From Agrobacterium vitis (GTDB lineage: Bacteria > Pseudomonadota > Alphaproteobacteria > Rhizobiales > Rhizobiaceae): a stretch of DNA of 64,000 nucleotides. This document shows, piece by piece, positions 34,538 to 42,901 of the stretch. The notes under the pieces are model-generated. The model did not search any database. It saw nothing but the letters and a program-made list of their open reading frames with translations, and was not told the origin of the DNA. The position numbers were made by a program, and so were the translations under genes. Location: assembly GCF_037039395.1 (NCBI RefSeq), contig NZ_CP146244.1:62001-126000 (forward strand). Reading direction: 5' to 3'. Position 1 is the first letter of the stretch. Every line of letters begins with the position of its first letter.

Positions 34538-35822
34538 TTCGGCCACTATTGCTTGGGAGTTGGTCGACCAGGGCATCGTAGACGCCCAGATTGTGAATGC
34601 CGCGCCGCTTGTTGCGATTGCTCGCTCGAAAGATCACGACTTCGATCGAAAGCGCAGAACAGATAGGGCAGTTGCAACGCTTCCAAGGCCTGTCGCGAAG
34701 CGTTCGCTCGTAGCGCTCGCGGAGGTCCTTGACTGCTTTGGCGCCGGGTAACTCGTCGATCGTCGTCCCCATCACTGCAGGCGTGGTATAGGCCAGGACG
34801 CTGTCGAGCGTCTCGTCCAATTGCGCTTCGCCCTTATCGTAGGAACGCAGCGCCGCAAGCGCGGTTTTCTCCATGGAAACAAGGCGCTCCTGGTTGAGCG
34901 ACCCGCGCTTTGCAAGGCGCTGCAGCTTCGGGTTCTCAAGCGCCTGAGGCACGCGAATGGCTGTGTAATATTCGAGTTTGCCGCTCTTTGTCGGAAGAAA
35001 GTAGTTCGCCTTCGCATCCTTGAATGCGCGGATCAACGGCGACGTCGTGTCAAAGCTGGTGATGTTAAAAGAGCCAAAGGTATGGATCTCATCAGCTTTT
35101 GCAAAACCGAGAATATGAAGGCGGGTAGTTTGCGGAATGGCATCTCGGATCGCGATCAGGCAGGATTTGATCTGTGCCGCCTTCAGCGGAACGGTGCCGC
35201 CGAGTGCCAGATAATCGTAGCCCATCGCGACCAGACGGCGGGCGCCCTCGGCCATGCTGCCAGGGGACCAGCCCTGGATGACGCCCATCGGAGTGAAGCG
35301 GTTTGACATATGCTGCGTGGCAGTCCGAAAAGCGGCCGCATTCTCAAGCGTGATCTCAAAGCGCCGGCGTGCTTCTTCAGTGCCGCCTTCAAACCCGGTC
35401 AGGCTCTCGTCGAAGTCGAAAATGATATGGTCGACCGAGCAGCCATGGGTGAACCGCGCATCATCGTAAAATTCAGCCGTGTCCTCCGGTGTGTAGGGAG
35501 GCTTGTCTTCCTTATGATAGGTAAACGCCCCGCAATCGCCAAAGATAGGCAGATCTTCGAATGCTGGCTTGTCGAGGCGGAGAAACTCTCGCGCACCCAC
35601 CCGGCGGAAGCGCATTGACTGTGCTTCCGTATATTTTCCGCCCACTGCGGCGCCGCCGACGATGCCGCGGGAAACAAGCATGCCTTTGTACGGGGCGTAT
35701 CCCATGATTTCGTGCGGGTAAGCGTCATCCCAATAAGGCGTGCGGCCCTCCGAATAGCGGTCCCGGAGAAAGTCGTAACCGGGATCGACGTGATCGAGAC
35801 TGTCGGCAAAAATGAACTTCAT
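34455..35822 (-). CDS. dpdA: DpdA, DNA 7-deazaguanine transglycosylase
   Basis: A 455-residue relative of tRNA-guanine transglycosylase. It starts MKFIFADSLDHVDPGYDFLR, like DpdA rather than tRNA enzymes. The nucleophile region reads LPIFGDCGAFTY, with Asp where TGT has DSGGFQ, and IIFDFDE follows. The C-terminal zinc site is RCNCPIC with His about 28 residues on (RRGIHNLGVY), matching the C-x-C-x2-C-xn-H site of TGT. It exchanges guanine in DNA for preQ0. The start overlaps the second DpdB-like gene (ATGA), and the tail overlaps copy 1 by 83 bases. The last 35 or so residues after the zinc site are unusually polar and may exist only because of this overlap. Confidence 0.92.
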   Translation of the reverse strand: MKFIFADSLDHVDPGYDFLRDRYSEGRTPYWDDAYPHEIMGYAPYKGMLVSRGIVGGAAVGGKYTEAQSMRFRRVGAREFLRLDKPAFEDLPIFGDCGAFTYHKEDKPPYTPEDTAEFYDDARFTHGCSVDHIIFDFDESLTGFEGGTEEARRRFEITLENAAAFRTATQHMSNRFTPMGVIQGWSPGSMAEGARRLVAMGYDYLALGGTVPLKAAQIKSCLIAIRDAIPQTTRLHILGFAKADEIHTFGSFNITSFDTTSPLIRAFKDAKANYFLPTKSGKLEYYTAIRVPQALENPKLQRLAKRGSLNQERLVSMEKTALAALRSYDKGEAQLDETLDSVLAYTTPAVMGTTIDELPGAKAVKDLRERYERTLRDRPWKRCNCPICSALSIEVVIFRASNRNKRRGIHNLGVYDALVDQLPSNSGRNDNIEIPSDQSPTERSAHSPFICSASV

Positions 35823-36943
35823 CGTGTCGGCCTCGATAGCTTGCGGTCGAGTTGCATCAGGTGCTCGGCAAGCAGCCGATTATGCTGCGGCGTGCCCTGG
35901 ATCTCATTCCACTGGAGACCAAGCCCCTCCCAAGTTCCTTCCGTCCAGGCGCAAAGGGGTGCGATCCGGTGCAACGCCTCCCTGACTTCGGCCTCCGGCG
36001 TCGCAGAGCTATCGGCACGTAGCATCACCTGATCCATCAAAGCGCCCATTGCCTTGATGCCAGCAGAATGCATCAGCCGGCTTTCGGTCGGTTGCTTTCC
36101 CCAGGCTTCTTGAAAAACCTCGCGGACGCCTGACCAATAAAGGAATAGCGCCTCGTACATGGCATCAGGATTATAGGTCTCCGCCGTAAGTTTATACTGG
36201 TTTAGCGCGCCGTGTGGGGTCTTCAGGTTATGCTTAATCGCGTCAATCAAAGCGGTATCGTTGACGACGCCTTGCTCATTACCAGTATCGGAGGCGCGAC
36301 GGATCAGACGGTAAAAGGGCGATTTTTGTTGTCGATTGAGAAGGTTGCACAACTCGCTCGGGAGGCGATTGGCTGCCAGGTCCTTTGGTAACAGCGACCC
36401 CACCTCCGGGAGGAGTTCGTTGATCAGCCTGACGTCGAGGGCTTTGACCTTGTTGACCAGAATAAATTGTTCGCGATGGACCTGTACATCCTGAGAAACG
36501 AAGCCGACGACCGGAACCGGGAAGCGGCTATCCTTCGCTTTCGCGAGCGCCAAGGAGCGCTGCTGACCATCGACGATCCAAGCGGCACGTTCACCGGCCA
36601 TCCTGATCGGGATGTTCAGCGTTCCCGATTGGCCGACCTCGGTCAGCCCTTTCGGCTTCGGTCCGCGAGACACGTCAAACGTGACGTCGGAAGAAAGGGC
36701 GAGCGTGATGGCATTGGGAAAAAGAACCGGGCCGCTATCGAGAAACTCCGTGATCGCGTTCACATGGCTCCGGATTTCCTTACGTTGAAAACCCTTCAGG
36801 TCCTTCTCGTCACGATGAATCCGACTGATATCGGCAATCCGCGTGAGGTCCGAACCGTGGAGAAAGAAGGCGTAAACATCGACGCCGTCCCCTTGCTGGG
36901 TTTTGACCGCACGTATTATGAGCTTGTTCTCGTCAATACTCAT
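35819..36943 (-). CDS. dpdB: DpdB-like DGQR-domain protein, copy 2
   Basis: A 374-residue DndB/DpdB-type protein. The open frame reaches 37066, but MSIDENKLIIRAVKTQQGDG at 36943 overlaps the upstream stop by ATGA and is the sensible start. The DGQR motif is AAWIVDGQQRSLALAKA, and the family block FILVNKVKALDVRLINELLP aligns with FVLINNTRPLPKSLIYELLP of copy 1. SRLMHSAGIKAMG aligns with SRLVHGAGIMSLG. Either protein could be the true DpdB, or they may act as a heteromer. The pair flanks dpdA on both sides. Divergence suggests an old duplication or two recruitments. Confidence 0.82.
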   Translation of the reverse strand: MSIDENKLIIRAVKTQQGDGVDVYAFFLHGSDLTRIADISRIHRDEKDLKGFQRKEIRSHVNAITEFLDSGPVLFPNAITLALSSDVTFDVSRGPKPKGLTEVGQSGTLNIPIRMAGERAAWIVDGQQRSLALAKAKDSRFPVPVVGFVSQDVQVHREQFILVNKVKALDVRLINELLPEVGSLLPKDLAANRLPSELCNLLNRQQKSPFYRLIRRASDTGNEQGVVNDTALIDAIKHNLKTPHGALNQYKLTAETYNPDAMYEALFLYWSGVREVFQEAWGKQPTESRLMHSAGIKAMGALMDQVMLRADSSATPEAEVREALHRIAPLCAWTEGTWEGLGLQWNEIQGTPQHNRLLAEHLMQLDRKLSRPTR

Positions 36944-37854
36944 AGGGCTTGTTCTTTCCGGATCTCGGCCGCCAACTTTGCGAAGCGCTTTTGCTCGCAA
37001 GCGACGTTCAATTCGTCCCGCAATATCCGCAGGAGCTTGGTGGAACGGCCGCCGGCACGCGACCAATGATCACGAACGATAGATTTGAGCGCCGCGTCGG
37101 ACATTCGAGTGCCAGACTTCGTGGTCGGACGTGTCCATGTTGACATCGAGGCCTCAGCCAGGGCGCGGTGAATGTCGATTGATGCGACCGGAGCATTCAC
37201 CAGTATTTCTTCCGCGAAATGGCGAGTTGCACGGGAAGCAAAATCAGATTTTGTCCCCGGCAAGGAGCTGTCTGGGCCATCCAAGCGATCGTCATAGGGG
37301 AGCCGGAAGTGTTCAAGGCGCGGATCCAGATCCGGCACATCACGACCTCCGACAATTCTCAGCTTGCTGCAGAGTCCATCGGATAGAAGCGCCAGCGTCG
37401 GTGCGATCATGCGCAAATAAGGGGAGGGGAGTCCGACAACGACCACCGGGTCAGCTTGCTTGATCACGTGAAGGAGCGCTTCGCCGCCGCCTAGCGCCGC
37501 CCACCAGTCGGCTTCAGAGTATTCGCCATCGAGCTTGTTCATAACGCAGTCGGCGGCCCCCTTCGAGACCGTTAGGTTATAAGAAGGCACGTCGACGTCG
37601 CCCGGAACGAGGCCAAGGCCAGCCGAAACGATATAAAGATCAGCCTGGATGTTTTGGGCCCCTTTGACTGCCTCAGAGAAGGATCGGCCGCAATAAAGAT
37701 CCTTTGCTGGGCGGGTAACCTTAACTTGACTGAGGCGATCGGCCCAAGTCTCGATCACGTCCGAAAGCTTACCCTTGGGCAGATCTCTCGCAGAGAGCAA
37801 CGGGCTGTGGGAAACCCGCTTTCTCTGAGTGCAGGCGGTGAGAATTACGGTCAT
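36940..37854 (-). CDS. DpdC-like protein (candidate preQ0-to-amide converting enzyme)
   Basis: A 304-residue protein at the head of the modification operon. The start at 37854 (MTVILTACTQRKRVSHSPLL) is used rather than 37911. The N-terminal part resembles DUF6884-type and archaeosine-synthase-associated domains: ACTQRKR, then DLYCGRSFSEAVKG and LYIVSAGLGLVPGDVDVPSY. A second region, LLHVIKQADPVVVVGLPSPY, continues the fold. In Salmonella DpdC converts DNA-borne preQ0 to 7-amido-7-deazaguanine. Position in the operon and association with 7-deazapurine chemistry make that the best guess here. I cannot confirm family membership from memory, so the symbol is withheld. Confidence 0.6.
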   Translation of the reverse strand: MTVILTACTQRKRVSHSPLLSARDLPKGKLSDVIETWADRLSQVKVTRPAKDLYCGRSFSEAVKGAQNIQADLYIVSAGLGLVPGDVDVPSYNLTVSKGAADCVMNKLDGEYSEADWWAALGGGEALLHVIKQADPVVVVGLPSPYLRMIAPTLALLSDGLCSKLRIVGGRDVPDLDPRLEHFRLPYDDRLDGPDSSLPGTKSDFASRATRHFAEEILVNAPVASIDIHRALAEASMSTWTRPTTKSGTRMSDAALKSIVRDHWSRAGGRSTKLLRILRDELNVACEQKRFAKLAAEIRKEQAL

Positions 37855-38500
37855 AATGGTTGTCTCTGTGGTCGTTACCCGGTTACTGGAGCAACCAAAT
37901 CCTGAATCCAAAATAACTGCATCGCAGCATTTTGGTCAATGCAGAAACTGCAGGGCATGGTGGAAAGTCCAGAAATTACTGTAATCGCCCCAAAGGGTGG
38001 TGCGCAATTGTTTCGCCGATTGCCGATTCTTTTTCTGAGGAAGCGCGGTAGTGAAGATAGTATTCGACCCGGTCAGGAAGGCGATCACGGCTCAGTGCAT
38101 ATCGCTCCTACTGGACGATAGGGCCTCGGCCGCACCACTGCTGTCTTTACCTATGGAGGAATGCTCCAATTTAGGATCGGCAGTCGCGATCTCTGATGGC
38201 ATGCTCGTCTATTCACGCGAGTTGGTGAAGGCCCAGACCGTGGATGAGTTTAAGCAGGCCATCAAGGGCTTGGTGAAATCTCAACGTGTGGATCCGCGGT
38301 GATCCAAACCAGAATATCTAGACGCTGCTTCGACAAGCGATGGCACACTCCAGATTTTCGTTCTGACATGACGGCGCCTGGTGCAAACTCTATCGCGCTA
38401 GGCGGCTGCACGAAGCAGCCCGATCCAGGCGCTGCGACGAGCTTTGATAGCAGGTGGTACTCTGAAAGCGGGTGATTCAGGACGAACTGTAGGCCACTAT
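37855..38500. other. Gap between dpdC-like gene and restriction-enzyme remnant
   Basis: This stretch should hold the promoter of the leftward dpdC-queC operon, but I find no convincing -35/-10 pair. Apart from the short reading frame at 38051-38302, reported separately, no gene is recognisable. Codon structure is weak, as expected for decayed DNA. Confidence 0.4.
38051..38302 (+). CDS. Possible small protein, 83 residues, unrecognised
   Basis: A GTG-started frame with GAGGAAG seven bases upstream encodes MKIVFDPVRKAITAQCISLL, ending KQAIKGLVKSQRVDPR. It is soluble-looking, with no known motif. The ribosome-binding site is the main support. It sits in a degraded intergenic region next to a pseudogene, so it may be a remnant rather than a working gene. 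Confidence 0.35.
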   Translation: MKIVFDPVRKAITAQCISLLLDDRASAAPLLSLPMEECSNLGSAVAISDGMLVYSRELVKAQTVDEFKQAIKGLVKSQRVDPR

Positions 38501-38504
38501 GCAC

Positions 38505-38745
38505 TATGCACTATACGCCTTCGCGTCGTGATCCAATGCAAACACTGGACGAGGCGGAGCGTAAGCCCTTCGGAGGTCGCGTCGACCATGGAGCAAATGG
38601 CGCTTTCGCCCAATCGACGGGTTGATGTGCTTGTCGTTGCAACAAGCGCGCACGAATCCAGGCGGATGCGGTGCACTACCTTGTATTGAGACACGCTGAC
38701 GTTCGCCACATATCCGTTAGGTACGAACCGTCAGTGCGACGCTAA
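38505..38745 (+). pseudogene. Restriction-endonuclease-domain remnant
   Basis: The plus strand encodes LRVVIQCKHWTRRSVSPSEV, then MEQMALSPNRRVDVLVVATS, which matches the Mrr-like QxK core (V-x-IQCKHW) of defence-associated restriction endonucleases. After ATSA the frame shifts, and the similarity continues as RIQADAVHYLVLRHADVRHI and SVRYEPSV, then stops. Neither the N-terminal part nor the effector domain is present. It is a decayed piece of a former defence gene. Confidence 0.6.
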
Positions 38746-38863
38746 AATCGGGAGCGCGACGGCGAGCAAGGGATAGCGCAGATATTACGCTGCAGTATCT
38801 TGACGCGCGCAGTCGCCACTGGCCAAAGATGCGGGGACAGTTTTTTGGGAATTATCGAACGAC

Positions 38864-40987
38864 ATGACACTTGATATCAGGGGAAGCATCAAGAACACCA
38901 AGCTGAGCTCGAATCCGTATGTCGTTTTCGAAGAGCTTCTTTCAAATGCGATTGACTCCTTCTTGATACGCAAAGGCGCCGAGCCGTCGGTGGCTCAGCT
39001 GAAGGTAGCCATCAAGGTTGAGTTTACACGCGGCGATCTACTCGGAGACCATGAGGGGCTTGCCATCTCATGCACAGACAACGGGTGTGGCCTTGGCGAC
39101 CCCCAGCTTCGAGCTTTCCTGACCAAGGACACTTCCTACAAGGATGACTTGGACATTCCCGGCATCGCCCAGTGCAAGGGGGCGGGCCGAATCCAGTTCT
39201 TCCATCATTTCGCCCAGCTCTCGATTGACAGCAATTTCCCAAGCGACGACGCTATTGTCCGTCGGCAGATGCGGTATGCTGAACCGCAGAAGCAAATCGA
39301 CTTCGGTGATTTCGCAGACAGCGTCGGCGGTGAATCCGATATCGGTACAGAGATTAGGCTTAGCGAATTCAAGGACTCCGCGCGAAGCCGAGCATTGCGC
39401 GGGGAAGCACCGAGTGCACTGTATTCCGCGCCTGCGCTGAAGAGGGAGATGCTCGTCGCATTTCTTCAGCGCTTGGTGGGACTTCAAACCCGCCTTGGCG
39501 AATTCGAGATAGTTTTCACCTCAAAGCGCTGGGACAAAGAAGAGGTGGAGACCGAGTACCTGCGTCGAACCAATTTGCCCGAGGTCACGGCGCAGCGATC
39601 TGTGCTGGTCGAGGAGCGGGACCCGCTAACCGGCAACGGGCTCACCACGTTTCAAACGTTCGACCTTTCGCACTACCAGCTCGATCCGAGTCAGTATGAC
39701 CTTCCCAAGAACGCGATCGCACTATGCGCGAAGTCATCTCCGGTCAGAGACATCACGGCCCATTATCTTCGCACCCGAGCCGAGCAGAATAATCCGGTAA
39801 GCGGTTTCCATCACATTGTGCTTGTGGAGAGCCCGTTTCTTGACGATCGTGTCAACGAGCAGCGAGACGACTTCGAGAACATCCCTGACGAGATTCCGTC
39901 AGACATGTTTTCTTCCGATCGCATATCATATGCCGACATCCATGCAGCAATCGATCCAATAATCGAAGAAATGGTTGTCCCAGCAGACTGGAATAAGGAG
40001 GAGGTGCTTAACGAAATCAGTGAGCAGTTCGGCTTGAACGAGGCGATGCTCGCCGACACTACGACCCGGATTCGATACGGAGAGCCAGCTAAAGCGGTCG
40101 TCGAACGCGTCCTAAAAAAGTATCAAGAGCGTGTAATCGAGGAGACGGCAGAGATTTTCTCGCTAAAGGAAGAGATATTAAAGGCCGAGCCGGATTCAGA
40201 GGAGTTCAGAACCAAGGTTCATGAGCTATCTTGGAAGTATACCGCCTCGCTCAAGAATTTTGATATGGCTAACCTGTCGCAGCTGATCGTTCGCCGGACA
40301 GCGATCGTGGAAATTCTGAGCCTCGCCTGCAAGAAGGAACTGTTGGTTCAGGCGGTGGTGAAAGGTGAACGGCGCAAAGATGAACGCATCATCCATAGCA
40401 TTTTCTTCCCGATGCAGAAGGACAGTGCTGGTGTGTCTGATCACGATATCTGGTTACTTAGCGAGGAGTATCACTACTACGATTACATCTCATCGGACAT
40501 GCCGCTGGCCAATATCACCTGGAATGGGGGCGAGAAAGTCTTCGACGAGGACATCGATGTGAGCTTCCAAGAGATTCTCGCCAAGCGCACCGACGACAAC
40601 AGCAAGAAGCGCCCGGATATTGCACTGTTCAGTCAGGAGGGGTCGGCGATTATCGTTGAATTCAAGGCGCCCGGCGTCGCGATGGATGACCACATCGGTG
40701 ATCTAACTGAATACGCACATCTGCTCGCGGCGAAGTCTGGCGGCAAACTGAAGCGGTTCTACTGCTACTTGATCGGTGATACGTTGAACCCACTGCGGAT
40801 GGGGCCGGGCTGGACCCAGTTTCCGGTCGGTCAAGGCTGGTTCCAATCCGGCGAGTTGCGTGACCCCGTGTCGCGACAACAACTCGGCGAGACGTATTCG
40901 GAGATTTTGTTCTTTGATGATGTGGTGGATCGCGCGCGAAAGCGGATCGTCGTGTACAAAGACAAGCTGAACATAAATTTTAGTTAG
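38864..40987 (+). CDS. GHKL ATPase fused to a PD-(D/E)xK-like nuclease domain
   Basis: A 707-residue protein. The N-terminal GHKL (Hsp90/MORC-like) ATPase is clear: EELLSNAIDSF (N box with Glu and Asn, about residue 24), SCTDNGCGLGD (G1 box) and QCKGAGRIQFFHHFAQLS (G2 box). The middle contains long helices (KKYQERVIEETAEIFSLKEE) that may form a coiled coil. The C-terminus reads KRPDIALFSQEGSAIIVEFK followed by AP (about 583-602), the Asp...Glu-x-Lys pattern of PD-(D/E)xK nucleases. An ATP-gated nuclease for phage defence is inferred from this fusion and the island context. The ribosome-binding site is poor (GGGA about 13 bases upstream). I do not recognise a named family. Confidence 0.75.
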   Translation: MTLDIRGSIKNTKLSSNPYVVFEELLSNAIDSFLIRKGAEPSVAQLKVAIKVEFTRGDLLGDHEGLAISCTDNGCGLGDPQLRAFLTKDTSYKDDLDIPGIAQCKGAGRIQFFHHFAQLSIDSNFPSDDAIVRRQMRYAEPQKQIDFGDFADSVGGESDIGTEIRLSEFKDSARSRALRGEAPSALYSAPALKREMLVAFLQRLVGLQTRLGEFEIVFTSKRWDKEEVETEYLRRTNLPEVTAQRSVLVEERDPLTGNGLTTFQTFDLSHYQLDPSQYDLPKNAIALCAKSSPVRDITAHYLRTRAEQNNPVSGFHHIVLVESPFLDDRVNEQRDDFENIPDEIPSDMFSSDRISYADIHAAIDPIIEEMVVPADWNKEEVLNEISEQFGLNEAMLADTTTRIRYGEPAKAVVERVLKKYQERVIEETAEIFSLKEEILKAEPDSEEFRTKVHELSWKYTASLKNFDMANLSQLIVRRTAIVEILSLACKKELLVQAVVKGERRKDERIIHSIFFPMQKDSAGVSDHDIWLLSEEYHYYDYISSDMPLANITWNGGEKVFDEDIDVSFQEILAKRTDDNSKKRPDIALFSQEGSAIIVEFKAPGVAMDDHIGDLTEYAHLLAAKSGGKLKRFYCYLIGDTLNPLRMGPGWTQFPVGQGWFQSGELRDPVSRQQLGETYSEILFFDDVVDRARKRIVVYKDKLNINFS

Positions 40988-41379
40988 GCCTGCTGGAAAC
41001 AGAAGGGCATTTGCCGCAGTCAGAACTTCACCGCTCGACGATGAACCGAACTGTCACAAGTTGGGCGGTAGGTGACTGACTAACGAGACGGAAACTGCTT
41101 CGAGTTCAATCGGGGCAGCGGTCTGTGTTTGAGCTTGATCTGCTGTCGTCGGCATGATTGGCCAGTCCATGTTGAAAGTCGGGCTTTTCCGACTTGGATA
41201 TTATCGCAGCTGTCTGGGTTCGACAGCTGGTCAAGGGAATGCCGCAGATCGGCGACCGGATACTGGAGCAATGGCAGTTGGATGGATTTGGCCAGGCCCA
41301 AGTCAAGCTGCAAGAAAATTGGGCTCGCGGCTGATATTGCCCAGCACGACGTGCGCTCGCAATGGAGTAAGGATTGGGA
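40988..41379. other. Gap between the GHKL gene and the TIR-like gene
   Basis: About 390 bases with no recognisable gene; several short overlapping frames exist on both strands, none with family motifs. It presumably holds the promoter of the TIR-like gene, but no strong promoter or terminator was identified. Confidence 0.4.
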
Positions 41380-42681
41380 ATGAAGGTATTTTGGTCCTGG
41401 CAGAGCGACCGTGATCAGACGCTCCACCACTATTTTGTTCGCGATTCCCTGAAGGATGCATGCAAGCTGATCGCAAGCGATCCCGACTATCAGGAATCAG
41501 AACGGCCGGAAGTCGACCATGATATGAAAAATGTGCCCGGTACAGAGGACATTGCGTCGACCATTCTCTCCAAGATCGCGTCAGCGAATGTCTTTGTCGC
41601 GGACATGACACCAGTTGGCATCACAGACCCGGCTGCCCTGCAGCCTAGTGTCGTCCCCGATAAGCGACCCGAGCCCAAATATCTTCAGAACCCGAATGTC
41701 ATGTCGGAACTCGGCTACGCCGAGCGCGCGATCACAAAAGGACGCATAGTTCTTGTCGCCAACGCGGCTCACTATCCTGGGCCAGAAGCGCTCCCCTTCG
41801 ACTGGCGTCATCGCAGTGGCGCCAAAACATACACGCTGGCCGATGGGGCGACAAAAGCTGAGATCAAGGCCGAGCGACAGCGGTTTGCCGACGTCCTCAA
41901 GGCACATATTCAGCCAATCCTTGCAGCCCAGGTGCCAGCACAAGCAGCGCTCTCCGCAATCGTTTGGCAACCAGCGAGCGAGACGGATCCGGCGATCTGG
42001 GTAGGCGCTGAAGAAAGCCTTCAGTATCGCAACACATCGATGAGCGAGCCGCAGCGTCAGGTCAAATTAAACGCCGGCCGACGGATTTTCGCCAGGATCG
42101 CGCCGACGCAATGGACGCCTCCGCCGAGGAGCGATCTTGAATCCAGAATCTCAAAAGTGGGCCTTCACATCCGCAGCACCGACGGAGACTGGGGCCTTAG
42201 TCGCGAAGGCGCACTCTCGGTATGGGGACGCATAGGGTCGCAGCGCAACGATATGGATGTCTGGAACGCGACGCAGTGGTTTCAGGCAACAGGCGAGCTT
42301 TGGGCCGTCAATTGCAACAGTTTTACCGAGCATGAAGGACTGACATACTTTTCGTCTGCCATACCATTTGGGCAAATTGATGAGTTTCTGCGTAACGGTA
42401 TCGCTGCGATCCGCGAGATGGGTGGTAAGGGACCGATCGGCATCAAGCTTGGTGCAACCGACCTCACTCAAACCATCCTCCCTGGAATCTATAGGTCTGA
42501 ACAATTCGAGGATGTTGCCAGCGCGGCGGCGGTCGAGTACGAGGCAGAGGACTGGACACCCACCACGCGCCGGGAATTCCTCCTTCGCTTCTGGAATGAA
42601 CTGCACGACGCCTACGGCCGACCGCCGCAGTCGATGGAGCAGTTCGAACAAGACGCCAGAATGCGGCCTATGGAAGAATGA
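41380..42681 (+). CDS. TIR-like domain protein, probable defence effector
   Basis: A 433-residue protein from the ATG at 41380, preceded by GGAGTAAGGAT (a TTG two codons earlier is less likely). The N-terminal 160 residues form a TIR-like nucleotide-binding domain: MKVFWSWQSDRDQTLHHYFV, DHDMKNVPGTEDIASTILSK, ASANVFVADMTPVG and QNPNVMSELGYAERAI. Here the Glu before Leu-Gly-Tyr-Ala occupies the catalytic position of NAD-cleaving TIR domains. The C-terminal half (GLHIRSTDGDWGLSREGALS, WNATQWFQATGELWAVNCNS) is not recognised and may sense infection. It is the last gene before the island's right end. Confidence 0.7.
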   Translation: MKVFWSWQSDRDQTLHHYFVRDSLKDACKLIASDPDYQESERPEVDHDMKNVPGTEDIASTILSKIASANVFVADMTPVGITDPAALQPSVVPDKRPEPKYLQNPNVMSELGYAERAITKGRIVLVANAAHYPGPEALPFDWRHRSGAKTYTLADGATKAEIKAERQRFADVLKAHIQPILAAQVPAQAALSAIVWQPASETDPAIWVGAEESLQYRNTSMSEPQRQVKLNAGRRIFARIAPTQWTPPPRSDLESRISKVGLHIRSTDGDWGLSREGALSVWGRIGSQRNDMDVWNATQWFQATGELWAVNCNSFTEHEGLTYFSSAIPFGQIDEFLRNGIAAIREMGGKGPIGIKLGATDLTQTILPGIYRSEQFEDVASAAAVEYEAEDWTPTTRREFLLRFWNELHDAYGRPPQSMEQFEQDARMRPMEE

Positions 42682-42819
42682 CAACTCCAACGGCATTGAG
42701 TGTCATCGAGCTTCGGCACGGAAGAGGCACTCGCGGCCCTTGGCAATCGTGCGATGCTTCTTGTTTGCGAAACTGGTATTTATCGTCAGGCTCCTACGCT
42801 GCGGTACGAAAGAGTCCGC

Positions 42820-42861
42820 TACGGTCGCCGGTAGGAAGAGTACGGTCGCCGGTAGGAAGAG
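42820..42861 (+). repeat. 21-base tandem duplication
   Basis: Two identical 21-base units (TACGGTCGCCGG...GGAAGAG) follow each other directly at 42820-42840 and 42841-42861, about 100 bases before the tRNA-derived attachment sequence. They may be a polymerase-slippage product or recombinase-arm sites of the integrated element. Function is unknown. Confidence 0.85.
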
Positions 42862-42901
42862 ATTTTAATAGGGCATGGAGCGGTTGTGGTGATCGCAAGT
42901 G

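Noticed and set aside
33419..36943. Dnd phosphorothioation system because of DndB-like proteins
   Set aside because: No DndA, DndC, DndD or DndE is present; the DGQR proteins flank a transglycosylase gene instead.
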